A stretch of DNA of 64,000 nucleotides from Pyxidicoccus trucidator (GTDB lineage: Bacteria; Myxococcota; Myxococcia; Myxococcales; Myxococcaceae), in the NCBI RefSeq assembly GCF_010894435.1, contig NZ_JAAIXZ010000016.1, forward strand, positions 124,001-188,000. The letters are read 5' to 3'. Shown here one piece after another: positions 42,175 to 51,686 of the stretch. Position 1 is the first letter of the stretch. Each line of letters begins with the position of its first letter. A model generated the notes under the pieces. It was not told where the DNA came from and made no database searches. It saw only the letters and a program-made list of their open reading frames with translations. The translations under genes and the position numbers were made by a program.

Positions 42175-43992
42175 TTGGCCACGTTGATTCCAGCCCTCAA
42201 CCAGTGCCTGGGTCGCATGCAGGCGGGGGAAAAGCGCTTTGCTCGCCGCCTCGAGGAGAAGCTCGAGGACGACTACCTCCTCTGGTACGACGTGCCGGTT
42301 GGAGCAACGGGCCATCACCCCGACTTCATCGTCCTCCACCCGCGGCGGGGAATTCTCGTCCTCGAAGTGAAGGACTGGCGACGTGAAGCCATCCAGGCCT
42401 TCGACAAGGCCGGTGCCACGCTCCTGACCAGCAACGGGCCCAGGCGCGTGGCCAACCCCTTCGAGCAGGCGCGCGTCTATGCGCAGGACATCGAGACCCT
42501 GCTGGCGCGGGACCCGGCGCTCACGCACGTGGGCGGCGGCTTCCAAGGCAAGCTGAGCCTGCCCTGGAGCTACGGCGTCGTCCTCTCCAACATCACCCGC
42601 CGCCAGTTCGACGAAGGGAAGCTGGGCGAGGTCCTTCCCGCCCACCGCGTCCTCTGCAAGGACGAGATGACGGAGGAATTTCCTCCCGAGGCCTTCCAGC
42701 AGCGGCTCTGGGCCATGTTTCCCTGGCAGCGGGAGCGACCGCTCACCCTGCCCCAAATCGACCGCATCCGCTGGCACATCTTTCCCGAGCTGCGGCTGGG
42801 AGGCACGCAACTGGACCTCTTCGCGGAACCGGATGCCGAGGCGACACTGCCAGACCTCCTCCACATCATGGACCTGCAACAGGAGCAGCTCGCGCGCAGC
42901 CTGGGCGAGGGGCACCGGGTGATTCACGGCGTCGCGGGCTCGGGCAAGACGATGATTCTGGGATTCCGCTGCCTCCAACTGGCCAGGGTGCTGCGGCGGC
43001 CGGTGCTCGTGCTCTGCTTCAACCGGGCCCTGGCCGCCTGGCTCGAGCAGACGATGGCAGCACGTGGGCTCGAGCACCAGGTGAGGGTCCGGAACTTCCA
43101 TGCCTGGTGCCGGGAGCAGCTGGTGCACTTCCAGGCGGGCCTGCCGCCCGAGGGGCTCGCTCCCGGCGACTACGCCGAACAGCTCGCTCAGCGGGTCATC
43201 CGCGCCACGGACCGGGGACTCATTCCGCGTGGACAGTATGGCGCGGTGCTGGTGGACGAAGGACATGACTTCAAGCCGGAGTGGTTGAAGCTGGTGGCGC
43301 AGATGGTCAGCCCGGAAACCAACTCCCTCCTGGTGCTGTACGACGACGCCCAGTCCATCTACCGCCGCGAGCGGTTCAGCTTCCGGAGCGTTGGAATCCA
43401 GGCCCAGGGGCGCACCACCATCCTGCGGCTCAACTATCGCAACACGGCCGAGATTCTTCGCTTCGCCGCGGCGTTCGCCAAGGACGTCCTCCAGCCAGAA
43501 GACGCGGACGAGGACGGTATTCCCCTCGTCCTCCCTCAAACAGCCGGGCGGCAGGGCCCTCCACCTCGGCTGGTGTCCCTTCCGAGTCTGCGGGAGGAGG
43601 CCGACTACGTGGCCGGCCACCTCCGTCAACTGCACACGGAGGGTTTCCGCTGGAGCGACATGGCGCTGCTGTACCGGAGCTCCGAGGTGGGCGAGGCCGC
43701 AACCCAGCGCCTCGCGCACGCGGGCGTCCCCTTCCAATGGGTGGGAAAGCACACGCGCCAGTCTCCCCTCGATGCCCGGCAAGACTCCGTGAAGGTGCTC
43801 ACCGTCCACGCCAGCAAGGGACTGGAGTTCCCCGTCGTCGCCATTCCGGGCCTGGGCCGTCCGCACTCCAGGGCGGAGAGCCCCAAGGAGGAAGCCCGGT
43901 TGCTCTATGTGGCGATGACGCGAGCCATGGAGCGCCTCGTCGTCACCCAGGCGCAGGCCGCCGCGCCCCACCCCCTCGCCACCGCGAGGTGA
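42175..43992 (+). CDS. NERD nuclease-UvrD-like SF1 helicase fusion
   Basis: 605 residues, TTG start with GAGG just upstream. The N-terminal NERD domain (about 10-130) has a nuclease-type core: Asp-50 in HHPDFIVL, and Glu-64/Lys-66 in LVLEVKDW (D..ExK). The helicase core has Walker A GVAGSGKT (252-259), LVLCFNRALAAWL, a variant motif II VLVDEGHDF, motif III-like YDDAQSIY and C-terminal VKVLTVHASKGLEF and LLYVAMTRAME. It would translocate on and perhaps cut DNA. Such fusions occur in repair and in plasmid or phage defence. No partner gene is next to it, so its job is unclear. Confidence 0.9.
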   Translation: MATLIPALNQCLGRMQAGEKRFARRLEEKLEDDYLLWYDVPVGATGHHPDFIVLHPRRGILVLEVKDWRREAIQAFDKAGATLLTSNGPRRVANPFEQARVYAQDIETLLARDPALTHVGGGFQGKLSLPWSYGVVLSNITRRQFDEGKLGEVLPAHRVLCKDEMTEEFPPEAFQQRLWAMFPWQRERPLTLPQIDRIRWHIFPELRLGGTQLDLFAEPDAEATLPDLLHIMDLQQEQLARSLGEGHRVIHGVAGSGKTMILGFRCLQLARVLRRPVLVLCFNRALAAWLEQTMAARGLEHQVRVRNFHAWCREQLVHFQAGLPPEGLAPGDYAEQLAQRVIRATDRGLIPRGQYGAVLVDEGHDFKPEWLKLVAQMVSPETNSLLVLYDDAQSIYRRERFSFRSVGIQAQGRTTILRLNYRNTAEILRFAAAFAKDVLQPEDADEDGIPLVLPQTAGRQGPPPRLVSLPSLREEADYVAGHLRQLHTEGFRWSDMALLYRSSEVGEAATQRLAHAGVPFQWVGKHTRQSPLDARQDSVKVLTVHASKGLEFPVVAIPGLGRPHSRAESPKEEARLLYVAMTRAMERLVVTQAQAAAPHPLATAR

Positions 43993-44035
43993 ACGCGGGA
44001 CGGGCAGACACGAACCCGGGTTGCGGTGCACGCCG

Positions 44036-45160
44036 CTACTTGCTCACCGCGATGGACTTCCGGAAGAGCGCCAGGCTGTAGACGAAGAACCCCACGCCCA
44101 CCGCGCCTACCATCAGGAACTGGCTCCAGACGGCTCCCAGTCCCCCGCCGCGGTAGATGATGATCTGCGAGAAGCTGACGAAGTGCCGGGAAGGCAGGAG
44201 GTAGGTGACGTACTGCAGCCACTTCGGCTGGCTCTCGACGGGAGTGCTCCCACCCGAAAGCAGCATCAACACCAGGATGACGAGGATGATCAGCAGCGCG
44301 AACTGCGCCATCGAACGTGAAATCGTCCCCAGGAAGATGCCGAGCGCCGTGGCGAAGAACAGGTAGAGCACGACGCCGACGAACCACAGCACCACCGAGC
44401 CGGCGAACGGCACCTCCAGCACCATGTCCACGACCAGGAGGAGCGAAGCCCCGGTCGCGACGAGAATCACGAGGCTGTTGGCCCAGACCTTCGCCATCGC
44501 GATTTCGAACGAGGTCAGCGGCATCACGAGCAGGTGCTCCAGCGTTCCGTGTTCGCGTTCGCGGATGACCGCGGCGCCCGTCAGGACGACCGTGAGCAGG
44601 GTTATCTGATTGATGATGGCCACCACGCTCTTGAACCAGGACGATACCCCGTTGGGGTTGAAGAGCTTGCGAACGACCAGGTTGACGGGTTTCGGCCCCG
44701 TCACCTCAGCGCGACTGAGAAAAGACGAGATCCGGTCGTTGATGATGTTCTTGATGTAGCCGGAGCCGATGCCCGCCTGCTGCATGGCGGTCGCGTCGAT
44801 GTTCACCTGGATGTCCGGATTGCGCCCCGCGCGCAGGTCATGCTCGAAGCGGGGCGGAATCACGACGACGAACATGAACCGGCCTCTGTCCATGTCCGCC
44901 TGGACAGCATCGGGGGAGATGACTTCAGGCAGCTTGAAACGGGGTGGATAGAAGGCGTTGAGCAACTCCTTGGACAACGCGGACCCGTCCTCGTCGACGA
45001 AGGCAATCGATGCGTTGTTCACCTCGCTCGAGGTCCCCGTGGCCTGGACATAGATTGCCAGGGTGAACGCATAGATGACGAATACAACCATCACCACGTC
45101 GCTCAGCAGGCTGCGAAGCTCCTTGAGCCCGAGCCACAGAATGTTCAGCAGCGAGTTCAC
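44036..45160 (-). CDS. ABC-2 type permease (YhhJ/YbhR-like)
   Basis: 374 residues. GTG start at 45160, two bases after the stop of the ABC ATPase gene; a longer frame would overlap it. A first helix (VVMVVFVIYAFTLAIYVQAT) is followed by a ~140-residue periplasmic domain (IAFVDEDGSALSKELLNAFY, FVVVIPPRFEHDLRAG) and five helices near the C-terminus with TGAAVIREREHGTLEHLLVM. This is the DrrB/YhhJ-type permease fold. It is last in a four-gene efflux unit, works with the RbbA-like protein and exports through the periplasmic adaptor and NodT factor (inference). Confidence 0.92.
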   Translation of the reverse strand: MNSLLNILWLGLKELRSLLSDVVMVVFVIYAFTLAIYVQATGTSSEVNNASIAFVDEDGSALSKELLNAFYPPRFKLPEVISPDAVQADMDRGRFMFVVVIPPRFEHDLRAGRNPDIQVNIDATAMQQAGIGSGYIKNIINDRISSFLSRAEVTGPKPVNLVVRKLFNPNGVSSWFKSVVAIINQITLLTVVLTGAAVIREREHGTLEHLLVMPLTSFEIAMAKVWANSLVILVATGASLLLVVDMVLEVPFAGSVVLWFVGVVLYLFFATALGIFLGTISRSMAQFALLIILVILVLMLLSGGSTPVESQPKWLQYVTYLLPSRHFVSFSQIIIYRGGGLGAVWSQFLMVGAVGVGFFVYSLALFRKSIAVSK

Positions 45161-45162
45161 CC

Positions 45163-47964
45163 CTATTTCTCCTGCTTTCTCAAGCCGACGACACTGATGG
45201 CCAGGAGAATGGGAATACACACGGCCAGGAAGGCGACATCCCGCATGAGGAGACCCGCCCCCAGTCCCTTCGTGAACGCGCCCAGACTGGCGTGCATGTA
45301 ATAGGAGGCCGGCCAGATGGAACCGACTATCAAGGCGCCGCCCTGCAGCGTGGAGACAGGCTGCAACAAGCCGGAGAACTGGATGGTCGGCACGATGGTC
45401 AGGATGGCCGTGACGAAGACGGCGGCGACCTGGCTACCGGTAAATGTCGAGGTCACCATCCCTAGGCCTGTCGTCGCCGCGACGTAGAACAGCGTGCAGA
45501 GCGTCAACATCAGGAAGCTGCCCTTGATCGGCACACCGAAGACGGTCAGCGCCAGGGCGGTCAGGATGAAGAAGTTGGCCATGCCGATGGCGATGTACGG
45601 CAGCTGCTTTCCGAGCAGGTACTCCAGCTTCCCCGTGGGCGTGACATAGAAGTTGATGATCGACCCCAGCTCCTTCTCGCGCACGATGCTGACCGTCATG
45701 AGAATCGCCGGTATCAGCAGCAGCAGCAGCGCCGGGACACTCGGCACGATGGAATAGACACTCTCGAACGTTGGATTGTACAGGAATCGCTCTTCGATAT
45801 TGGCCGTGTGCTTCTGAGCACCGGCCGTCTGGAAGCCGCTCGCGGGATCCCGCAGCAACCCGTTGTGGACGCCCTGGACATATTGCTCGACGGTGTCCCC
45901 ACGGAAGGTCATGGCGCCATCCACCAGCGCCAGCACCTCGGGTCCGGAGCCCCGGCGAAAATCCAGACCGAACCGGGGCGGAATCTCCAGCACCACCGAG
46001 ACATCGTCTGACTGGAGCCGGCGGAGCGCCTCGTCCGCGGATTGGGCCGGCGGAGTCGAGGCGAAATAGCGTTCCACCGCGCCGAATTGTTCGAGATACG
46101 CACGACTCTCTGGCGACTGGTCGAGGTCCAGCGTGGCAAAACGGATGTTCTCGACGTCGGTCGTGATGCCGAAGCCGAAGACGAGCATCAGCACCGCCGA
46201 GCCGACAAAGGCAAACGTCAGCCGGACCTTGTCGCGGAGGATCTGGATGGTCTCATTGTGGGCGTACGCGAGCAGCCGGCCGAGCCGCAGCCGGAGGCCG
46301 GCCCGGTCCGGTCGCGCGGCCTTGGGTGGGGCGACGGGCGCTTTGGCCGCGGGCTCCGGGACGGGAGGGGGGGCCTTGCTCTCGGTGCGCGCCGCTTCGG
46401 CAATGGCGTCCTCCATGTAGGCGATGAAGGCGGTCTCCAGGCTGTCGGCGTTCCGTGCCTCGATCAGCTTCTGGGGAGCATCCGCCGCCAACACCTTGCC
46501 CGCGTTCATGAGGGAGATCCGGTCGCAGCGCATCCCCTCGTTCATGAAGTGCGTCGTCACGAAGATGGTGACGCCCTGCTTCCGCGACAGGTCGATCAGC
46601 AGCTCCCAGAAGCTGTCCCGGGCGACCGGATCGACTCCCGACGTGGGCTCGTCCAGGATGAGGATCTGCGGCCCGTGCAGCACGGCGACGGCCAGCGAGA
46701 GCCGCTGGCGCAGCCCCATCGGCAGCGCATCGGCCAACGCATCCAGATGCGCGCCCAGTCCGAATCGCTCTACCAGCTCCTCGATGCGCGCCTTCGCCTG
46801 GTCTGGCGGCAGATGGTAGAGCCGGGCATGCAGGACCAGGTTCTGATGGACGCTCAGCTCGCCGTAGAGCGAGAAGGCCTGCGTCATGTAACCCAGGTTC
46901 TTGCGTACCTCCATGCTTCCGGCCTCGACGGAGTGGCCGAAGAGCTTCGCAGACCCTTCCGTGGGGGGGAGCAGGCCGGTCAGCATCTTCATCGTCGTGG
47001 ACTTGCCGCAACCGTTGGAGCCCAGGAAGCCGAAGATTTCACCGCGCTCAATCGACAAGGTGACGTGGTCGACGGCGGTGAAGGTACCGAAGCGGCAGGT
47101 CAGCCCCTCGGCCTCGATGGCCAGCTCCGCATTGCCCGGTGCACGTGGCGGGATGATGATTTCCTTATGTCCCTTGCGCTTCTCCTCGGGCAGCAGCGCG
47201 ATGAAGCACCGGTCCAGGTCCTGCGTCCCCGTGCGCTCCATCAGCTCCGCGGGGGACCCTGTCGCCAGCACGCGCCCCGCGTCCATGGCCACGATCCAAT
47301 CCCACTGCTGCGCTTCGTCCATGTAGGCCGTGGAGATGATGACGCTCATCCCCGGGCGCCCTACGCGAATATCGTCGATGAGCGTCCAGAACTGCCGCCG
47401 GGAGAGCGGATCGACGCCGGTCGTGGGCTCGTCGAGGATGAGCAGATCCGGGTCATGGACCAACGCGCCGCAGAGCCCCACCTTCTGCTTCATTCCCCCC
47501 GAGAGCTTGCCGGCGGGACGGGCCGCGAACTTGCCCAGTCCCGTGGCCTCGAGCAGCTCCGGGACGCGCACCTTGCGCTCCGCGGCTGACAGCCCGAAGA
47601 GCCGGGCCATGAAGTCGACGTTGTCGTAGACGCTGAGCTCCAGATAGAGGTTCTTGCCCAGCCCCTGCGGCATGTACGCGATTCGCGGGCCCACCGCGCG
47701 CCGGTGCCGGACGTCGGCGATGTCCCCGTCCAGGACAGTCACCCGTCCTTCCTGCATCTTCTTGGAGCCGGCGACCAGGGCCATCAGCGTCGACTTGCCG
47801 ACGCCATCCGGCCCCACGATGCCCACCATGATGCCGCTGGGAATATCCAGCGAGATGCCGTCGAGCGCCACGACGCTGCCGTAGCGGTGGGTCACGCCCT
47901 GGATGGAGACCACGGGCCTGTTGGCGGAGCCGCCCGGCGAGTCTGGAGACGCGGATGAGACCAT
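45163..47964 (-). CDS. RbbA/YhiH-like fusion: two ABC ATPase domains plus a permease
   Basis: 933 residues. Start ATG with GGGAGGG upstream. The first ATPase (about 18-250) has Walker A GPDGVGKST (51-59), signature LSGGMKQK and LLILDEPTTGVDP. The second (about 285-520) has Walker A GSNGCGKST and ILILDEPTSGVDP; its signature is PMGLRQRLSL rather than LSGG, as in other RbbA/YhiH proteins. From about 570 a permease domain of ABC-2 type follows, with one helix, a periplasmic part and five helices. Pairing with a second permease (next gene) gives a full exporter. E. coli RbbA binds ribosomes, but in this context drug/small-molecule export is more likely. Confidence 0.93.
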   Translation of the reverse strand: MVSSASPDSPGGSANRPVVSIQGVTHRYGSVVALDGISLDIPSGIMVGIVGPDGVGKSTLMALVAGSKKMQEGRVTVLDGDIADVRHRRAVGPRIAYMPQGLGKNLYLELSVYDNVDFMARLFGLSAAERKVRVPELLEATGLGKFAARPAGKLSGGMKQKVGLCGALVHDPDLLILDEPTTGVDPLSRRQFWTLIDDIRVGRPGMSVIISTAYMDEAQQWDWIVAMDAGRVLATGSPAELMERTGTQDLDRCFIALLPEEKRKGHKEIIIPPRAPGNAELAIEAEGLTCRFGTFTAVDHVTLSIERGEIFGFLGSNGCGKSTTMKMLTGLLPPTEGSAKLFGHSVEAGSMEVRKNLGYMTQAFSLYGELSVHQNLVLHARLYHLPPDQAKARIEELVERFGLGAHLDALADALPMGLRQRLSLAVAVLHGPQILILDEPTSGVDPVARDSFWELLIDLSRKQGVTIFVTTHFMNEGMRCDRISLMNAGKVLAADAPQKLIEARNADSLETAFIAYMEDAIAEAARTESKAPPPVPEPAAKAPVAPPKAARPDRAGLRLRLGRLLAYAHNETIQILRDKVRLTFAFVGSAVLMLVFGFGITTDVENIRFATLDLDQSPESRAYLEQFGAVERYFASTPPAQSADEALRRLQSDDVSVVLEIPPRFGLDFRRGSGPEVLALVDGAMTFRGDTVEQYVQGVHNGLLRDPASGFQTAGAQKHTANIEERFLYNPTFESVYSIVPSVPALLLLLIPAILMTVSIVREKELGSIINFYVTPTGKLEYLLGKQLPYIAIGMANFFILTALALTVFGVPIKGSFLMLTLCTLFYVAATTGLGMVTSTFTGSQVAAVFVTAILTIVPTIQFSGLLQPVSTLQGGALIVGSIWPASYYMHASLGAFTKGLGAGLLMRDVAFLAVCIPILLAISVVGLRKQEK

Positions 47965-47990
47965 TGGCTGAACCCTCCCGGGTCACCGGG

Positions 47991-49001
47991 CTAGTTGGAA
48001 TCGGGTTCAGCCTTGATGACGTTCTGCAATTGGGCAGGCCAGGGGGTGGCGGGGTCCACCTTGACGTAGCCGACCCCGCGAATGCCTGTCTTGATGCGCT
48101 CGACATAGCGGCCGGCCAGTTCCCGGGGGACCTGGAGCTTCACCCGGAACACCAGCTTCTCCCGCTCGCTCTTCGTCTCGACCTGCTTGGGGGTGAACTG
48201 CGCTTCCGGGGACACGAAGGAGACATACCCGGGGATCGATTGCTCGGGCTCGAAGTCGACGGTGAGGCGCGCTTCGGAGCCAATCTTCAATCTGGCGGCC
48301 TCGCTGGCCGGGAGGAATATCTCCATGTAGACGTCTTCCAGGTTCACGAGCGTCAGCGCCGGTCCACCGGGCGCGAGCACCTCGCCGGGCTCGGCGAGGC
48401 GATAGAGGACTCTTCCCGTCACGGGAGACTTGAGCGTCGCGTCGGCGATGCGCGTCTGAACCGTCTCAGCATTCGCTCGCGCGACCTCAATCTGCTCCTT
48501 GGAGGTCTTCAGCATCGCTTCCGCTTCCGCCAGGGTGGCCCTGGTGGTCGCCAGCTGGCTCGTTCGAACGTCCAGATCCCGCTGCGAGCCGGCGCCCTGC
48601 GCTACCAGCTTCCGGGCGCGAGCGACCTCGATGGAGGCAAGCTCGATTTCACTCTTCTGCTTGACGATCGACGCATGGGACACCGCCAGGCGTTCCTCCG
48701 CGGCCGCGACGTTCGCATGGGCTTCCGCCAGAGTGGCCTCCAGCGTGTTGGTGTCCAACTGCACCAGCACCTGGCCCGGCTTGACGAGGTCGCCCTCGTT
48801 GACAAGGATTCTTTCCACCCGCAGGGGTTCCTTGGCGGCGACATCGACCAGCTTCGCCTCGATTCGGCCGTTACCCGAGACGATTCCCTCTGGCAGCTCG
48901 GATTGCTTCCCCTTCCAGTACCGAAAGCCGATGAACGCGGCGACCGCGATGGCGATCAACCCAATGACCCACTTCGTCTTCCCTTTCGGGTTCTTGGGCA
49001 T
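47991..49001 (-). CDS. HlyD/YhiI-family periplasmic adaptor
   Basis: 336 residues. Start ATG with AGAGGG upstream; the longer frame through the NodT gene is rejected. One membrane anchor (WVIGLIAIAVAAFIGFRYW), then a lipoyl half (VNEGDLVKPGQVLVQLDTNT), a coiled hairpin of ~100 residues (EATLAEAHANVAAAEERLAV...) and the matching second lipoyl half with LKSPVTGRVLYRLAEPGEVL. It connects the ABC exporter in the inner membrane to the outer-membrane factor. The gene sits 10 bp after NodT and 26 bp before the ATPase gene, so all four are one operon. Confidence 0.93.
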   Translation of the reverse strand: MPKNPKGKTKWVIGLIAIAVAAFIGFRYWKGKQSELPEGIVSGNGRIEAKLVDVAAKEPLRVERILVNEGDLVKPGQVLVQLDTNTLEATLAEAHANVAAAEERLAVSHASIVKQKSEIELASIEVARARKLVAQGAGSQRDLDVRTSQLATTRATLAEAEAMLKTSKEQIEVARANAETVQTRIADATLKSPVTGRVLYRLAEPGEVLAPGGPALTLVNLEDVYMEIFLPASEAARLKIGSEARLTVDFEPEQSIPGYVSFVSPEAQFTPKQVETKSEREKLVFRVKLQVPRELAGRYVERIKTGIRGVGYVKVDPATPWPAQLQNVIKAEPDSN

Positions 49002-49011
49002 GGCAGACCCT

Positions 49012-50613
49012 CTATTGCTTTCCCGGTGGCGAGCTGTTCTTTGTTTCCTGCGCTCGCGGCTTGGACAACATGTCGCCCCAGTCAGTCCGCTTATCCATCT
49101 CGCGTTGCATCGGCTCCGGCACGACGGGCTGGTTCTGACGCACCTCCCAGCCGCCGCCCAGCGCCTTGTACAGGGCGACCAGATTCGTGGCGATGGAGGA
49201 GTTCGTCTGGGCAAGGTTGTTCTGCTGCTCCAGGAGCGAGCGTTGCGCTTCCAGCACGCGCTGGAAATCCACGGCGCCTTCCCGGTACTGCACCAGGGAG
49301 AGCTCCACCGACCTCTGCGCGGCCTTCACGGCGGCCTGCTCGAACGCCATGGCTTTCTGGGCATTGGCGTAGCCCGTCAGTGCGTCCGCCACCTCCTGGG
49401 CCGCCTTGAGCACCGTGTTGCGGTAGTTGACGAGCAGTTGCTGGAACCGCGCGTCTTCGATCCGCACACCATTCTTCAGGCGGCCATAGTTCAGGAAGGG
49501 AAAGACAATCCGCGGTCCAAGGGAATAGGCCAGGCTGCCGAGGGAGAAGAGATTGCCGGAGGAGCTGCCGCTGGTGCTCGCCTCGAGTCCGATCGTCCCG
49601 AAGATGGAGAAGCTCGGATAGAGCTCCGACTCGGCGATACCGATTCGGGCACACTGCGCGGCGGCATAGAGCTCGGCGCTGCGGACATCCGGGCGCCGCC
49701 GCAGAATCTCGGCCGGCATGCCGACAGCCACCGTCGCGGGCGCCATCGGAATCTGCCTGGGGCCCGCCAGCAAGGCCTCCACGTTCCCCGGGGGCTGGCC
49801 CAGGAGCGTGCTCAGGGCGTTGCGAGCCTGCTCCAGCCCACCTTCCAGCTGGGGGATGGTGGCCCGGGTGCTCTCCAGCAGGGTTGCGGCCTGCGCCACA
49901 TCGAGCTCCGAGGTGGCGCCGTTGCTGAAGCGCGACTCGGCGATCCGGAAGCCTTCCTCCTGAATCTTGACGTTCGCCTGGGCCTGTTCGATGAGCACCT
50001 CGAACGTCCGGACGACGACATAGGTTCGCGCGACCTCCGCGGTGAGCGAGACGAGGGCGGACTGGTAGTCCGCCACCGACCCGAGCAGGCTGGCGGTTTG
50101 CGCCTCCACTCCCCGCCGGTACTTGCCCCAGAAATCCAGTTCCCAGATGGCGTCGAAGCCCAGCTGGTAATCCAGATAGTGGCGGTCGAGGACACCGAAA
50201 TTGGCCGCATTGGCGCCGTTCTCACTGAGCCCCACCGCGGTTGCGCTGCCGGTGGCCACCTGGACCTGCGGATACTGCTGGCCGGTGACGATGCCCAACT
50301 GGGCGCGCGCCTCCACGATCCTCAGACCTGCAATCTGCAGCGGCAGGTTCTGCTGGTATGCGAGCTCGACGAGGCGATCGAGCGCCGGATCACCGAACGA
50401 CTTCCACCATCGGGTGTCGACCTCGGCCTGCTTCGAGAGTCGCGGGTCGCCCTGGGTGCGCCACTCCTGGGGAACCGCGGCCTCGGGCTTCGTGAAGGTG
50501 GGGCCTACCGTGCACCCGGAGAGCGCCGATAGCACGCCGAGCAGCGGCAAGGCGCCGACGAAGGGTGCGAGCCCCGGGTGCATCCCCTGTCTGGTGCTGT
50601 CCGTCCCCCGCAT
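49012..50613 (-). CDS. NodT-family outer-membrane efflux lipoprotein
   Basis: 533 residues. Signal with lipobox LSGC (Cys-34), then GPTFTKPEAAVPQEWRTQ, the classic NodT/OprM N-terminus. Two repeated TolC halves (about 75-280 and 290-490) carry LDRLVELAYQQNLPLQIAGL and the RRRPDVRSAELYAAAQCARI block. Outer-membrane trimer channel for the ABC exporter. First gene of the four-gene unit. The first ~15 residues before the hydrophobic part are long; the ATG at 50583 (MHPGLAPF) is an alternative start. Confidence 0.93.
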   Translation of the reverse strand: MRGTDSTRQGMHPGLAPFVGALPLLGVLSALSGCTVGPTFTKPEAAVPQEWRTQGDPRLSKQAEVDTRWWKSFGDPALDRLVELAYQQNLPLQIAGLRIVEARAQLGIVTGQQYPQVQVATGSATAVGLSENGANAANFGVLDRHYLDYQLGFDAIWELDFWGKYRRGVEAQTASLLGSVADYQSALVSLTAEVARTYVVVRTFEVLIEQAQANVKIQEEGFRIAESRFSNGATSELDVAQAATLLESTRATIPQLEGGLEQARNALSTLLGQPPGNVEALLAGPRQIPMAPATVAVGMPAEILRRRPDVRSAELYAAAQCARIGIAESELYPSFSIFGTIGLEASTSGSSSGNLFSLGSLAYSLGPRIVFPFLNYGRLKNGVRIEDARFQQLLVNYRNTVLKAAQEVADALTGYANAQKAMAFEQAAVKAAQRSVELSLVQYREGAVDFQRVLEAQRSLLEQQNNLAQTNSSIATNLVALYKALGGGWEVRQNQPVVPEPMQREMDKRTDWGDMLSKPRAQETKNSSPPGKQ

Positions 50614-50854
50614 TCAAGACACCTCGATGGCAGGGATGATCGACACGTCGCGGAGCGCGGGGAAGTACGAGCTATCCGAATGCCCCGCAGGGCAATCCGC
50701 GATGTCCTTTCACCATGGCCTGACACCGACCTGGGGGCGGCCTGATGTCGCCCGCCGCACAGGGTTTGCGTCTCAAGGCTGGCTCCTTCGGCTGTCTGAC
50801 GCATCCCCCAAGGTGCGCATTGCGCGTGCCGGAGGGCCGCACAACCATGAGGCC
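50614..50854. other. 241-bp divergent intergenic region
   Basis: Separates the export operon (minus) from the PPK2 gene (plus) and must hold both promoters. No gene and no strong inverted repeat seen. Confidence 0.45.
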
Positions 50855-51655
50855 ATGGCACAAGTCGCTGACACGGAGCCCCTGAAGCGCAAGGACTATG
50901 AAAAGGAGCTTCGCAAGCTCCAGGCCCGGCTCTGCCTGCTTCAGGATTGGGTCAAACAGGAGGGAATGCGCGTCATCGTGGTCTTCGAAGGGCGGGACGC
51001 CGCGGGCAAGGGTGGCACGATTCGCGCCATCACCGAGCGGGTGAGTCCCCGGGTGTTTCGAGTGGTCGCCCTCCCGGCGCCTTCGAGCCGGGAGAAGACC
51101 CAGATGTACCTGCAGCGGTACGTGCCGCATTTTCCCGCGGCCGGCGAAATCGTGATCTTCGACCGCAGTTGGTACAACCGGGCCGGGGTCGAGCCGGTGA
51201 TGGGCTTCTGTACTCCCGAGGAGCACAAGCGCTTCCTGATAGGCTGTCCCGTCTTCGAGAAGTACATGGTCGACAGCGGAATCATCCTGCTGAAGATCTG
51301 GCTCGAGGTCGGCAAGGAGGAGCAGGAGCGGAGGTTCGAAGCGAGGGTTGGCGACCCTCTTCGGCAGTGGAAGCTGAGCCCGATGGACATCAAGTCCTGG
51401 ACGCGCTGGTACGACTACTCCCAGGCGCGGGACCAGATGCTGGCCGCGACGGACACGCCGCATGCGCCCTGGCACATCCTGCGTTCCGACAACAAAAAGA
51501 AGGCGCGGCTCAACTGCATCCGCTTCCTGCTGGAGCAGATTCCCCACAAGCGGGTGAAGCGCGCCAAGGTGAAGCTGCCCCGTCGTTCCATGCGTGGCTC
51601 CTACGACGACGACGCCTCGCTCAAGGGGAAGAACTTCATCCCCGACAGGTACTGA
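50855..51655 (+). CDS. ppk2: Polyphosphate kinase 2 family protein (PPK2)
   Basis: 266 residues. Start ATG with GAGG about 4 bases upstream; the long frame before it runs antisense to NodT and is rejected. P-loop kinase fold with Walker A GRDAAGKGG (46-54), then FDRSWYNRAG (Walker B, Asp-103) and a lid with ARVGDPLRQWKLSPMDI. PPK2 enzymes use polyphosphate to phosphorylate nucleotides (ADP/GDP or AMP), in the cytoplasm. One-domain type, length normal. The C-terminus is basic (KRVKRAKVKLPRRSMRG). It converges on the tandem-HAD gene; a link to ATP supply in the carbohydrate block is plausible. Confidence 0.93.
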   Translation: MAQVADTEPLKRKDYEKELRKLQARLCLLQDWVKQEGMRVIVVFEGRDAAGKGGTIRAITERVSPRVFRVVALPAPSSREKTQMYLQRYVPHFPAAGEIVIFDRSWYNRAGVEPVMGFCTPEEHKRFLIGCPVFEKYMVDSGIILLKIWLEVGKEEQERRFEARVGDPLRQWKLSPMDIKSWTRWYDYSQARDQMLAATDTPHAPWHILRSDNKKKARLNCIRFLLEQIPHKRVKRAKVKLPRRSMRGSYDDDASLKGKNFIPDRY

Positions 51656-51677
51656 GCGTCCGTCCGCACCGGGACGC
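51656..51677. terminator. Small hairpin between convergent PPK2 and HAD genes
   Basis: GCGTCC/GGACGC, 6-bp stem with a 10-nt loop, starting right after the PPK2 stop codon. Weak. Confidence 0.35.
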
Positions 51678-51686
51678 GGCGCGTTC

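Noticed and set aside
45163-47964. The second ABC signature (PMGLRQRL) as a damaged ATPase
   Set aside because: This form is normal in RbbA/YhiH-type second domains, so it is a family feature and not decay.
48499-50532. A 677-codon plus-strand open frame over the HlyD/NodT genes
   Set aside because: Shadow of the adaptor and NodT genes, which have full family motifs on minus.
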